Shown here in pieces: positions 1 to 8,536 of a DNA stretch of 64,000 bases. Every line of letters begins with the position of its first letter. The stretch's first letter is position 1. The position numbers and the translations under genes were made by a program. The notes below the pieces were generated by a model, which worked only from the letters and a program-made list of their open reading frames with translations, was not told where the DNA came from and did not search any database. Source of the stretch: Paenibacillus sp. BJ-4 (GTDB lineage Bacteria > Bacillota > Bacilli > Paenibacillales > Paenibacillaceae); the NCBI RefSeq assembly GCF_020404765.1, contig NZ_JAIVEM010000135.1, positions 1 through 64,000 on the forward strand. The letters are read 5' to 3'.

Positions 1-87
1 CATTATGGATTACAGTGATTAGTGATTACGGGTGCGGCATTGATTGTCATATCGAACAGTATGGGGCTACTAAGGGTTAAAAATTAA
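1..87 (+). pseudogene. P1B-type metal ATPase, C-terminal remnant (frameshifted)
   Basis: The first bases read LWITVISD, then after removing one extra T at about position 27 continue TGAALIVISNSMGLLRVKN and stop at 85-87. This resembles the last membrane helix and tail of heavy-metal (P1B) P-type ATPases, which usually end with a helix of the form DTGAxLLVIxNxxRLLR. The rest of the gene lies outside the window. The one-base shift suggests it is already broken, in line with the other ruined genes downstream. The identification rests on under 30 residues. Confidence 0.5.
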
Positions 88-176
88 TGCCTATTGATTC
101 AACTAAAGGGCAGGATAGTTAACAACGAACCAAGTCAATAATATGGTATTTTGAACAAGAAAAAGGAGGGATTAAT

Positions 177-542
177 ATTAATTACCAAGCTATTAATCTG
201 AATGAGAAATTATCTAAGTTCAATGAACATTGGTCTCCGAAAGTCATAGGTGAAATGAATGACTATCAATTTAAATTGGTCAAGATAGATGGGGATTTTG
301 TATGGCACGATCATCAAGATACCGACGAGGTGTTTATCGTGCTCGAAGGGGAGATGTTCATCGATTTCCGCGATGGCCAAGTAAAGATTTCCCAAGGAGA
401 GATGTTTATTGTACCAAGGGGTGTCGAACACAAAACTTTCGCTAACCAGGAGTGTCATATCATGTTGGTAGAGCCCAGGGGCGTAGTAAACACTGGCGAG
501 ACTGAGTCAGAATTAACAGCAGTCAATGATATTTGGATCTAA
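177..542 (+). CDS. Cupin domain protein with an ATT start codon
   Basis: Small single-domain cupin, 121 residues when read from 177. The metal-binding cupin motif 1 is visible as WHDHQDTDEVFIVLEGE (about residues 40-56). Motif 2 is represented by PRGVEHKTFA. The reading frame stays open upstream of the first ATG (255), with family-like sequence NYQAINLNEKLSKFNEHW. A strong AAGGAGGG (163-170) lies six bases before ATT at 177, exactly where homologues would have ATG-AAT-TAC. The start has therefore probably mutated from ATG to ATT, and expression may be low; internal ATG 255 would delete a quarter of the protein. Such cupins have no assigned reaction. It lies in a stretch of decayed genes. Confidence 0.7.
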   Translation: MNYQAINLNEKLSKFNEHWSPKVIGEMNDYQFKLVKIDGDFVWHDHQDTDEVFIVLEGEMFIDFRDGQVKISQGEMFIVPRGVEHKTFANQECHIMLVEPRGVVNTGETESELTAVNDIWI

Positions 543-607
543 TGCATTTAGCTTCAGTTAGATTACATCGTTAAAGTAACGGGTAACTATAGCATAATAC
601 AGACACG

Positions 608-636
608 ACGGCAGCCGAATCGGCTACCGTTTCTCA
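608..636 (+). terminator. Probable intrinsic terminator after cupin gene
   Basis: ACGGCAGCC-GAATC-GGCTACCGT forms a hairpin with one internal mismatch, followed by TTTCTC. It lies 65 bases past the cupin stop. Confidence 0.4.
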
Positions 637-886
637 ACTAATGGGCAGTTATGCTGAATAAGGGGTAGTACCCGTGAAGCTGACACCACCCACAAAGTAG
701 ATAGGTATATATGTAATATTTCATTATCACTCCTGCAAATCAAGTTAACTTTATACGAAAATATAGATTGGGTGTATACTATGGTCTAAAGTTGCTTTTC
801 AAGCTGCCATTTATGAAGTTGGTTAACGGTTCATTTGATGAAATCTTAGCTTTACTTCATTCATTATTTTAAAACAACCGCTAAAC

Positions 887-1112
887 ATGGCGACCCCCAA
901 CTGGGATGATTCTGAAAAGAAAACCATTTCGAAGTTTCTTCGATAAACGATTTTGAGATAAAAAAAGTTGATGCCAATAAGGATAATAAAAAGGTAATGA
1001 CATTATAACTAAAAATGGATTTTCAAAGTTTGGAGATTCACCAGCAGATATTCTGGTCGCTGTTTTACGTTTGAAACTAAAGGAAAACAACTATAAACCT
1101 TTTTTGATGTAA
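887..1112 (+). pseudogene. Remnant of an unknown small gene (two frameshifts)
   Basis: Three consecutive open pieces in three frames look like one former protein of about 75 residues. The first is MATPNWDDSEKKTISKFLR (887-946). The second is INDFEIKKVDANKDNKK (from 943). The third includes NGFSKFGDSPADILVAVL and ends at the stop codon 1110-1112. The pieces have natural amino-acid composition and follow each other almost without gap, whereas the opposite strand gives nothing convincing. I do not recognise the family. Confidence 0.35.
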
Positions 1113-1207
1113 AATTTACTATGAGATAAATGGATAGGTTCCGTAAGATTAATTCTCCTTTATCAGTACTTATTTCGCATCAATAAGTCGATTGATTGAA
1201 CTAACGG

Positions 1208-1480
1208 GAAACTATAGTCAATTTGGTGTTGCAAGATCATGCCCATGATCAAACAGCCTTACGTTTCGCGTTGTATTTGTTGAGAGAAAGAGTACAGCCT
1301 ATTAATGTTGTGAATGTGACTGAGCTATTTAATTCCTCAGGACTGTTAAAACAAAGAAGCGGTTATTCCCTATGCGACAGGTTTAATCGGCCAAGACCAT
1401 TTCCAGGAAACTGCTGGCCGGCTGTGCATTGCTTAGATGCGGCGCGTTTGTTCCGGCAGGTGGTGAAATAAGCCCCCGCG
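1208..1480 (+). pseudogene. DUF1835-family remnant
   Basis: The translated piece HAHDQTALRFALYLLRERV (from about 1238) and the following QPINVVNVTELF closely match the central part of the intact DUF1835 protein encoded at 32692-33744 (NAHEQVGLRFALYVLRNRA, then VINITDAM). After about 1345 the frame is lost, but a second frame gives EAVIPYATGLIGQDHFQE, which probably continues the same protein. There is no start, no N-terminal third and no coherent C-terminus. It is a decayed second copy or relative of that family. The flanking 1360-1740 DNA is more GC-rich than the left part and carries no recognisable gene. Confidence 0.55.
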
Positions 1481-1691
1481 GGATCGGGGTTGCATGGAGT
1501 CGGCGATAGAAGGTGTGCCATTCCGTGACGTCGCCCACTTTGGCTGGCGTTCGTAAGCGTCGGTAGACAACCCGACGTCGAATGCACTCACCCAGAAATG
1601 CGTTGGTTGGCAACCTGTTCATCCCGGGTTAATCGCGGATATGGAACAGGGTCACTACTTTAGCAACTGATCACGGTGTCGAAACGGAAGG

Positions 1692-1720
1692 AGACCCGCA
1701 CGATTCGTTCGTGCGGGTCT
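1692..1720 (+). terminator. Strong hairpin without a clear T-tract
   Basis: AGACCCGCACGA (1692-1703) and TCGTGCGGGTCT (1709-1720) form a perfect 12-base stem around TTCGT. No U-run follows on either side, so it may be a degraded terminator or part of a lost repeat element. The stretch 1481-1832 otherwise shows no gene. Confidence 0.4.
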
Positions 1721-1832
1721 CGGTCATGCACGGATTTTCTCGCTGATGTCCTTATTAACGTGCTGATTTATTAATTTTTACCACCCTACCCTAAACAGAG
1801 CTTCTGTTGTTGGGATTTACTCCATTAGAGCA

Positions 1833-2467
1833 TTAGTTATCAATTTTCAAATTGTTGAGCCATTTCACAGTTTCAGGATCGGTATTTGAAAAGAACAAGC
1901 TCATTTTCGTGTCTAACGTCGTTATTAACTTCATATCCTCTAGGTTTAATTCAAAAATGAAAATATTGAAGTTTTCAATGATCCGTTCTTTATGAACTGA
2001 CTTTAGAATTACAACAATTCCTCTTTGTGTTAACCAACGCAAAATTACCTGGGCTACGGTTTTATTATGCTTTTCAGCTATAGATACTAAGATTTCATTC
2101 TGAAATATGTTGTTTCTTCCTTCTGCAAAAGGCGCCCAGGACTCGATCTGGACATTGTTCTCTTTCATAATTGCAGCACTTTCGATTTGTTGGCAGAAAG
2201 GGTGCGTTTCGACTTGGTTTACCACAGGAATCACTTCATTATGGATGATTAAATCCACTAGACGATCCATCTGGAAGTTACTTACACCAATTGCTCTGAT
2301 CTTTCCTTCCTGATACAGTTCCTGCATCGCACGCCAAGAACCGTATATATCCCCAATCGGCTGATGAATTAAATACAGATCCAAATAATCAAGTTGAAGT
2401 TGTTCCAATGATTTTGGAAATGCTTTTTTTGCACTTTCATAACCAGCATCCTGAATCCAAAGTTTTG
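1833..2467 (-). pseudogene. Aldo/keto reductase, 5'-truncated
   Basis: The frame encodes the C-terminal two thirds of an NADPH-dependent aldo/keto reductase. From the broken end it reads TKLWIQDAGYESAKKAF, then LDLYLIHQPIGD with the active-site His, then IRAIGVSNF and QVETHPF. It ends with the cofactor-binding region around ILKSVHKERI. The family is normally about 275-280 residues; here about 210 codons remain and the N-terminal strand with the catalytic Asp and Tyr is missing, so it cannot be active. The open frame runs to about 2467, where it meets, head to head, the first codons of a MerR gene. AKR genes often sit divergently beside a MerR regulator, so an internal deletion of such a pair is likely. 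Confidence 0.8.
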
Positions 2468-2624
2468 TATACAGTAAAAGAAGTGGCTAAACTACTCGAC
2501 CTTACAGAACATACCATTCGCTTTTATACAGATAAGGGGCTGTAACATTGTTAATGATCTGATCTTAGATAATACAAATCCCGCAAAATGGGAAAAAGAT
2601 AATATGAATTGCCCATTAATATAA
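2468..2624 (+). pseudogene. MerR-family regulator remnant
   Basis: From 2468 the plus strand reads YTVKEVAKLLDLTEHTIRFY and TDKGL, then stops at 2543-2545. This is the classic N-terminal helix-turn-helix of MerR regulators, cut after 25 residues. A second open piece, VNDLILDNTNPAKWEKDN (2550 onward, stop 2622-2624), may be the C-terminal tail left after loss of the middle; that link is an inference. The left edge coincides with the broken end of the aldo/keto reductase. 2625-2791 shows no gene. Confidence 0.6.
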
Positions 2625-2791
2625 AATTTCTTATTTTAAAATGCGTCAAGTTCAAATAAAGAAAATGGAGTGGCTTGGTTGGGTTAGATTGTCTTTTACC
2701 TGGTTTTGTGACTGCAGGTGAGAAAAGGCACTTGTTGAAAGCATTTGCTGTTTGCTGATTGTATAATTGTTTATTTCTTCTATTGTTTCAG

Positions 2792-2985
2792 GATACCATT
2801 GCGAATAATATTCGATTTGGCAAAAGTAGCTTGCCCATCGACTCAAAACAATAAGAAACGCGGACCGCATCGTTGTATCGGATAAAGGCATAGTGGTAGA
2901 GCAGGGGCGACATGATAAGCTGTTGGCTGACAACGGCCTGTATGCACGCTTGTGGAAAAGACAGCATGAGGGAAGAGAGTCATAG
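2792..2985 (+). pseudogene. ABC exporter ATPase remnant (internal deletion)
   Basis: DTIANNIRFGK (2792 onward) is the stretch just after the Q-loop of MsbA-type ABC exporters. After a frame change the sequence continues AHRLKTIRNADRIVV (from 2833), the H-loop region. It then gives VEQGRHDKLLADNGLYARLW and a stop at 2983-2985, the normal C-terminus of these half transporters. Signature motif and Walker B are deleted between the two pieces, as are the membrane domain and Walker A upstream. Non-functional. Confidence 0.7.
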
Positions 2986-3012
2986 GCCGTATGAAATCAT
3001 GATGCAAACATA

Positions 3013-3063
3013 AAGAAACCGCTCCTGGAGAATGGCAGATCATATCTCCAGGGGCGGTTTCTT
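3013..3063 (-). terminator. Terminator between ABC remnant and MFS gene
   Basis: An 18-base stem (AAGAAACCGCTCCTGGAG with CTCCAGGGGCGGTTTCTT, one G-T pair) lies between the two convergent units. Minus-strand reading ends in TTTCTTTA, suiting the MFS gene. Confidence 0.75.
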
Positions 3064-3069
3064 GTGCTG

Positions 3070-4290
3070 TTATTCAGAATCATCGGCTATGACAGTTTGT
3101 ATAGGCTGCCTGTTACGAAGCAATGGTAACAACAGCATCGCTCCGACTAAAAACAAGCCGGCGCTCACGGTATATACGGTGTTCAGGGAGGATTCGCTTT
3201 TGAGTGTTCCGCCGATACTCATGCCGACGACCATCATCCCAGAGAACAAGGGAGAGAGGGCACCACCGACGCGGCCGATAAAAGCAGCTTCGGCATTTTT
3301 CATCATCATCGTGTTGATACCGATATGGATGCAAGGATAAAATAGACCGCTGAATACTTGTAATGCCATTGTTAGCACAATATTGTGCGACCATCCGACT
3401 CCAAAGGTTGCCAGTGTGCTGACCAAAAGTCCGGTCACCAGCAGCAATTGTGGCTGTACTTTTTTGGCAACCCCCATAATCAGGCCGCCTCCCACCAGCA
3501 TAGCCGCTCCGTTCGCCATTAACGGCCATTGCAGAAATTCCTTGTTTTGTCCAAGGTTCTCGATGGCGATAAAAACCATTAATGGTTGAATAAGCCCGAC
3601 CGCCAGCCCAATTACGGTAAATGTTCCCCCAAGCGTGCGAAGTGTACGGTTATTCCATACATAACGTATCCCTTCTTTAAGCTCTTGAATGAAATGAGTT
3701 GGTTGATCATCTATCTCAAGCGCTTGTTCATCTTGTGGAATACGGGTCAGAACAAGCGCCGAGATGAGAAACAATATTCCTGTTATAGACAATGAAACGA
3801 AAATTCCAAAGTGTTGATAAATAAATGTACCGATAACAGGGCCGATAACCATAAATAACGCCATAAGAGACTGAAAAAGGGCCATCACTCCCTGAAGCTG
3901 TTCTGGTGCTACATGCTGCTTAAATATCTTCATCGCAGACGGCTGAGAAAATTGAGATAGAATGGCCGAAAAGAAAGTAGACAGCAAAAGCACCTGCCAT
4001 GACCCGTGCCACAATGCCAGCAACACGATAAAAATAGACGCGGCCGACAGCAGATCGCAACTAACCATGGTCCGTTTAGGCCGCCAACGGTCCGCAAACG
4101 TACCTCCAATGATGGCAAACAGAAAGATAGGCGCAAATTCAGCAACCGAAATGAGCGACACGTATATGGGGTCATTATGAGTCAGATCAGTTACATACAA
4201 CAGTATGGCAAAGTTCCGCACCCAGATGCCCAAATTTAGCAGCGCATTGGAGGCGATGATGGTCCTTATATATGGATTTTTTAACAACAA
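3070..4290 (-). CDS. MFS efflux transporter
   Basis: Major facilitator superfamily protein of 406 residues with about 12 hydrophobic segments, the usual size for drug:H+ antiporters of the MefA/Tet(V)-like group. The loop between helices 2 and 3 is visible as GGTFADRWRPKRTM (about residues 62-75), and the sequence begins directly with MLLKNPYIRTIIASNALLNL. The likely role is export of a small toxic compound, substrate unknown. It has a good ribosome site (AAAGGAGAG before the ATG). It is monocistronic, convergent with the ABC remnant and divergent from the DUF3900 gene across a 303-base AT-rich intergenic stretch. Confidence 0.85.
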   Translation of the reverse strand: MLLKNPYIRTIIASNALLNLGIWVRNFAILLYVTDLTHNDPIYVSLISVAEFAPIFLFAIIGGTFADRWRPKRTMVSCDLLSAASIFIVLLALWHGSWQVLLLSTFFSAILSQFSQPSAMKIFKQHVAPEQLQGVMALFQSLMALFMVIGPVIGTFIYQHFGIFVSLSITGILFLISALVLTRIPQDEQALEIDDQPTHFIQELKEGIRYVWNNRTLRTLGGTFTVIGLAVGLIQPLMVFIAIENLGQNKEFLQWPLMANGAAMLVGGGLIMGVAKKVQPQLLLVTGLLVSTLATFGVGWSHNIVLTMALQVFSGLFYPCIHIGINTMMMKNAEAAFIGRVGGALSPLFSGMMVVGMSIGGTLKSESSLNTVYTVSAGLFLVGAMLLLPLLRNRQPIQTVIADDSE

Positions 4291-4549
4291 TAAACTCTCC
4301 TTTCCTGATTTTAGGGTGTGACTCCCCTAAGGATAATTTTCGATTTATATAAACAAAATATATTTTTGTCTATATAACAATAGATAATATAATAAATTAA
4401 CTATTATTTAGTCAACTGTTTTTTGAATTAAGAGATAGAATGGTGCAGAATTATATTCAATAAAAATACATAATAAATATTATGTAAACTTATATGTGTA
4501 CCTTAACGATCAGGAGTTGAATTGGATGTACCTTTTAAATCCATAGTGA

Positions 4550-4555
4550 TATAAT
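4550..4555 (+). promoter_or_regulatory. Candidate -10 box for DUF3900 gene
   Basis: Perfect TATAAT 39 bases before the start codon, in an AT-rich 303-base intergenic region. No good -35 at normal spacing; the nearest candidate is TTGGAT (4522-4527), too far. The rest of 4291-4549 holds nothing I can identify. Confidence 0.4.
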
Positions 4556-4593
4556 TACGCGTACATGCCTGAAAAGGAGCGTATGGAACGTAA

Positions 4594-5697
4594 ATGAACT
4601 TTCAAGTGGACTTTTTATCTTTTTTTGTAATCCAGGTAGACGGAAAGGAAGGACAAGGCGGTAAGTCCTACAAGCATTACGCTACGATGGATGACTATGA
4701 TTATGATGAAAGCGATGTTAAAAAATTTCTCGATGGGGAATTTGCCCGTATCAGTAAACGGAAGGTCGAGAAAAACCCAAGCACTGAACAGGCCCCAACC
4801 AAAATCGGCCGTTTTATCGTTGAGCCAGAGCATGATCTGAGCAGTAATCCGAATTTCAATATGTTCGCTCGGCTCCGAGCGGCAGAGAATAAGGATGATT
4901 TTAAAAATGCATGCGACGATCTGGTGCGAATGTATCTGGATACAAGCGCGGTACGCGGTGGAGCGTTGATCGTTGTACAGGCTACCTTAAATACACACTC
5001 GGATGATCCGTTTATTTTTGTGCTCAAATGCGACTTTGAACCCAAAATTGCCCGGATAACGGAAAGCAGCCTGGTTAGTGAAGTCGAAATGGCCATTTCA
5101 GCGCGTAATATGAAATCGATCATGTATCCTTACATGCTGGAGGAGGGCATGAACGATGAATGGGAGCTTAAAATTCATCAGTCCTCCCATGCCCGCTATT
5201 TTGAGGATTTTCTGAAATTTGTGACTTATGAGCAATCCATGCCGGAAATCGTCAATGAGCATGTCATGGGTTTCGTTCAGAACTATGTAGAAACCAAATG
5301 GCCAGATGCTTCTAATGAGGAAAGACAGCAGGAAGAGCGTGAACTGGAGCTTTGGGCGGCCAGTGAAAAGCGGGATTTGCAAGGGAAATGGGAACCTTTG
5401 CGGGTCGCAGAGGCTGCACAGCACATTGTAGAGCTGAAACCGGAAATTGAAGTTCGCTTCAAGCTGGATGATACGGTTGTGCGCGGGCTGCTGTCCGACT
5501 TTGGGACCAAGCTGCATATCACGAAGCTGCATGACAGATATGCGCTGATCATTGAAGGTGACGCATTTACGTTTGAAAAGGGCTTTTCACCGATAGAGCT
5601 GCTTCAACCTGAATCATTTGAAACGGTGGCTGAGCGATTGAAAGACAAACGCCGACAAGAAGCTGAGGCAGCAGATGGCGATACTCCGCCTTGGTAA
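4594..5697 (+). CDS. DUF3900 domain protein
   Basis: Soluble protein of 367 residues resembling the conserved Bacillales family DUF3900 (recognised from memory by blocks such as EQAPTKIGRFIVE, DTSAVRGG, DPFIFVLKCDFEPK, MKSIMYPYM and IHQSSHARYFEDFLKFV). No enzymatic motif, signal peptide or membrane segment is seen. The C-terminal third is acidic and charged. Start choice: an AAGGAG (4574-4579) is 14 bases before ATG 4594, while a four-codon ORF (ATG 4583, MERK, stop 4595-4597) overlaps the start as ATGA, hinting at re-initiation. It is alone between two terminators. Function unknown. Confidence 0.75.
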   Translation: MNFQVDFLSFFVIQVDGKEGQGGKSYKHYATMDDYDYDESDVKKFLDGEFARISKRKVEKNPSTEQAPTKIGRFIVEPEHDLSSNPNFNMFARLRAAENKDDFKNACDDLVRMYLDTSAVRGGALIVVQATLNTHSDDPFIFVLKCDFEPKIARITESSLVSEVEMAISARNMKSIMYPYMLEEGMNDEWELKIHQSSHARYFEDFLKFVTYEQSMPEIVNEHVMGFVQNYVETKWPDASNEERQQEERELELWAASEKRDLQGKWEPLRVAEAAQHIVELKPEIEVRFKLDDTVVRGLLSDFGTKLHITKLHDRYALIIEGDAFTFEKGFSPIELLQPESFETVAERLKDKRRQEAEAADGDTPPW

Positions 5698-5748
5698 TTC
5701 GATTACCATGTGTGAAACCAATTGAACTCTTATATAAAATGATCAAAA

Positions 5749-5795
5749 AACTGGCCTCTCAAAACGGATGTATCCGCTGTGGAGGCCAGTTTTTG
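5749..5795 (+). terminator. Bidirectional terminator, DUF3900 / ldh
   Basis: CTGGCCTC (5751-5758) pairs with GAGGCCAG (5782-5789), with an inner CGGAT/ATCCG, flanked by A-run and TTTTTG. Serves the two convergent genes. Confidence 0.8.
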
Positions 5796-5817
5796 TTTAG
5801 CTTTTATTTTGCCTGAT

Positions 5818-6747
5818 TTACAGATGCACTTTACTGATTTGATCTTTTAACTTGTCCGCCGATTGAAGCAGTCTTGCACGTTCCTCATCATTAAGAGGAA
5901 GATCCAAAATTTCACGTACCCCGTTGTGATCCACGATACTTGGGACACCCAAATATACGTCAGATACTCCGTTATAATCTTCCAGCAAGGTGGACACATT
6001 AAGTACAGACCCTTCGTCGCCGAGGATGGCAGCTACGATGCGATCCAGAGCCAGCCCGATGGCGTAAGACGTTGCGCCTTTGGCATCTATAATTTCATAG
6101 GCTGCATTTTTGGTACTTTCGAAAATTTCATTTTTCGTGTCTTCTTCCAGCTCCAGTGGAGTTCCCGCAACGTTGGCTGTACTCCATACAGGCAGCTCAG
6201 AATCACCATGTTCACCAATAATATGAGCATGGATACTTCGTGGATCTATACCTTTTTGCTTACCAATCAAATACCGGAAGCGTGCACTGTCCAATAGCGT
6301 ACCCGAGCCGATGACTCTGCTTGAAGGCCAACCGCTGCGTTTCCAGGAGATGTAGGAGAGAATGTCTACCGGATTGGTTGCAATCAGCAATATACCGTGT
6401 GTGTTCACCTTAACGATATTATCAATAATGCTCTCAAAAATTTCAGCATTACGCTTGAGCAGATCAATACGCGTTTCTCCCGGCTTTTGTGAAGCACCCG
6501 CTGTAACGATAATGATGTCCGCATCACGGCAATCTTCATAATCACCGGCCCACACTTTGACACCACCGAGAAAAGGAAGCCCATGATTCATATCGAGCAT
6601 TTCCCCCTTCGCCTTTTTGACGTTGACATCAATAAAGACAAGTTCTGACATGCGTTGGCGCAGTAGTAGAGTATAACCGGTCGTTGTACCGACCGCTCCC
6701 ATGCCGACAATGGCTACTCTGCTTCGTTTGTAAGGTTTTAAGCTCAT
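5818..6747 (-). CDS. ldh: L-lactate dehydrogenase
   Basis: NAD-dependent L-lactate dehydrogenase, 309 residues from the chosen start, reducing pyruvate to lactate to regenerate NAD+ in fermentation. Visible motifs: Rossmann loop GMGAVG near the N-terminus, substrate-loop QKPGETR, cofactor NPVDILSY, GSGTLLDSARFR with the substrate Arg, and catalytic GEHGDSELPVWS. A longer frame begins at 6786, but the ATG at 6747 (MSLKPYKRSRVAIVGMG) has GAAGGAGATGAGG seven bases upstream and fits family length. It is divergent from the amino-acid permease across about 230 bases. Malate dehydrogenase is a relative, but the motif set favours LDH. Confidence 0.92.
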   Translation of the reverse strand: MSLKPYKRSRVAIVGMGAVGTTTGYTLLLRQRMSELVFIDVNVKKAKGEMLDMNHGLPFLGGVKVWAGDYEDCRDADIIIVTAGASQKPGETRIDLLKRNAEIFESIIDNIVKVNTHGILLIATNPVDILSYISWKRSGWPSSRVIGSGTLLDSARFRYLIGKQKGIDPRSIHAHIIGEHGDSELPVWSTANVAGTPLELEEDTKNEIFESTKNAAYEIIDAKGATSYAIGLALDRIVAAILGDEGSVLNVSTLLEDYNGVSDVYLGVPSIVDHNGVREILDLPLNDEERARLLQSADKLKDQISKVHL

Positions 6748-6871
6748 AAAATCCTCATCTCCTTCTCGGGTTGTATACCTTTTCATTTTAGAATAATCAT
6801 TTAAAATTTAGCTTTCCAACTCAGTGTAACGTATATGTGTACCTCAATGCAAAAAAATATGACATTTCTCC

Positions 6872-6899
6872 TTGACTTCAAAGCTGGACTCGCTAATAA
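6872..6899 (+). promoter_or_regulatory. Candidate promoter for amino-acid permease
   Basis: TTGACT (6872-6877) and TAATAA (6894-6899) spaced by 16 bases, about 80 bases before the permease start. Confidence 0.45.
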
Positions 6900-6979
6900 T
6901 TAATCGAATGCTGGGAACATGCACTAAAGCGTTACAGCAACGATATTGACGTATGAAATTAGGGAAAGAGGATTATGAT

Positions 6980-8371
6980 ATGGACTTATTTCGAAAAAAA
7001 ACAGGACTACTCCCGCATGAGGAAAGCGGATCGACAGGACGCTTAAAGAGAACGATGAGCGCCTTTGACCTTACGATGCTAGGTGTAGGTTGTATCATCG
7101 GTACCGGGATATTTGTTATTACTGGTAAAGCAGCAGCAGAAAATGCAGGTCCCGGATTGATGCTTTCATTTGTAATTGCAGGGATTGCCTGTGTGCTGGC
7201 AGCCTTGTGCTATGCGGAGCTTTCATCTACAGTTCCCGCAGCGGGCAGTGCTTATGCATATAGTTATATTGTATTTGGAGAGATTCTGGCCTGGGTGCTG
7301 GGCTGGGACTTGATTCTGGAATACGGAGTGGCGGCCGCCTCTGTGAGCAGTGGCTGGTCTGCGTATTTTCAAGGTCTATTAGCAGGATTCGATATACATC
7401 TGCCTCTAGCTCTAACCGCAGCCTACGATTCGACCAAGGGGACCATTATTGATCTGCCTGCCGTGTGCATTATTATGTTAATTACGCTATTGCTGAGTCT
7501 CGGGGCGAGGGAGACCGTTCGATTTAATTTTATAATGGTTTGTGTCAAAGTCGGAGTTGTACTCCTATTTATCGGGATAGGAATCTTTTATGTTAAACCT
7601 GCCAACTGGACGCCATTTTTGCCTTATGGATTTTCCGGTGTTCTAAGTGCAGCAGCCATCGTGTTTTTTGCGTATCTGGGCTTCGATGCCATCTCAACCG
7701 CAGCCGAAGAGGTACGCAATCCGCAGCGTACCATGCCAATCGGCATTATTTCCTCATTAGCGATCTGTACGGTACTGTATATAGCGGTTTCGATCGTATT
7801 AACAGGAATGGTGCCTTATACGCAACTGGGGGTAAGTGATCCTGTTGCGTTTGCCCTACGCTTTATTCATCAGGACTTTGTCGCTGGATTGATTTCAGTC
7901 GGCGCGATTGCAGGGATGACTACCGTTCTATTGGTGCTGCTGTATGGTCAGACACGGTTAATTTTCTCCATGTCACGTGATGGGCTTTTACCGCTATTTT
8001 TGTCCAAAGTAAATGTCAAAACTCAAACACCGATCCGAAGCACTTGGCTGGTCGGCAGCATTATCGCCTTGGCCAGTGGTTTGTTTCCGTTACATGCACT
8101 AACCAATCTTACAAGTATTGGAACCCTGTTCGCTTTTGCGGTGGTATCACTTGGAGTCATCGTTCTTCGTAAGAAACGGCCGGATTTAAAAAGAGGATTC
8201 GTCGTGCCATGGGTTCCGTTGATTCCAATTTTGAGTGCTCTCGTGTGCATCGGTCTGATGCTTCAGCTTCATATTAGCACGTGGATCGGATTCCTCGTGT
8301 GGCTCCTGCTCGGGCTGTTGATTTATTTCTTTTATGGATATCACAAAAGTTTGTTGAATCGTAAATCTTGA
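6980..8371 (+). CDS. APC-family amino-acid permease
   Basis: Cytoplasmic-membrane amino-acid transporter of the APC superfamily, cationic-amino-acid/YfnA-like, 463 residues and about 12 helices. The conserved first helix is present as GCIIGTGIFVITGKAA, and helix 6 as FFAYLGFDAISTAAEEVRNP. The substrate is not readable from sequence. The frame opens at 6953, but the ATG at 6980 (MDLFRKKTGLLP) has AAAGAGG seven bases upstream and gives the usual N-terminus. Single gene with its own promoter and a strong terminator. Confidence 0.88.
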   Translation: MDLFRKKTGLLPHEESGSTGRLKRTMSAFDLTMLGVGCIIGTGIFVITGKAAAENAGPGLMLSFVIAGIACVLAALCYAELSSTVPAAGSAYAYSYIVFGEILAWVLGWDLILEYGVAAASVSSGWSAYFQGLLAGFDIHLPLALTAAYDSTKGTIIDLPAVCIIMLITLLLSLGARETVRFNFIMVCVKVGVVLLFIGIGIFYVKPANWTPFLPYGFSGVLSAAAIVFFAYLGFDAISTAAEEVRNPQRTMPIGIISSLAICTVLYIAVSIVLTGMVPYTQLGVSDPVAFALRFIHQDFVAGLISVGAIAGMTTVLLVLLYGQTRLIFSMSRDGLLPLFLSKVNVKTQTPIRSTWLVGSIIALASGLFPLHALTNLTSIGTLFAFAVVSLGVIVLRKKRPDLKRGFVVPWVPLIPILSALVCIGLMLQLHISTWIGFLVWLLLGLLIYFFYGYHKSLLNRKS

Positions 8372-8386
8372 TCAAATTCGTATGGA

Positions 8387-8429
8387 AAAAGCCGACATTC
8401 TGCACTTATGTGCAGATCCGGCTTTTTTT
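8387..8429 (+). terminator. Terminator after permease
   Basis: AAAAGCCG-[GCAC..GTGC]-CGGCTTTTTTT: nested hairpin followed by seven T. Confidence 0.85.
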
Positions 8430-8468
8430 GTCATAAGCGCGAAAAGTGTCACATAAGGTCGTTTATGT

Positions 8469-8474
8469 TATAAT
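8469..8474 (+). promoter_or_regulatory. Candidate -10 box for lipoprotein gene
   Basis: TATAAT preceded by T-G-T, about 60 bases before the lipoprotein start codon. Confidence 0.4.
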
Positions 8475-8536
8475 TCTGTTTCAGATAAGCTATTGGCACG
8501 GGATTACCGCATGCCATCGAGGGAGGATTTTTATAT

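Noticed and set aside
881..1090. Minus-strand open frame of 69 codons
   Set aside because: No ribosome site and unnatural composition; the plus strand gives a better, though broken, protein there.
1363..1622. Two overlapping minus-strand frames in GC-rich DNA
   Set aside because: No family-like features or ribosome site; open frames are expected in GC-rich DNA.
3113..3529. 138-codon minus-strand frame
   Set aside because: It is an alternative frame of the MFS transporter gene with atypical composition.
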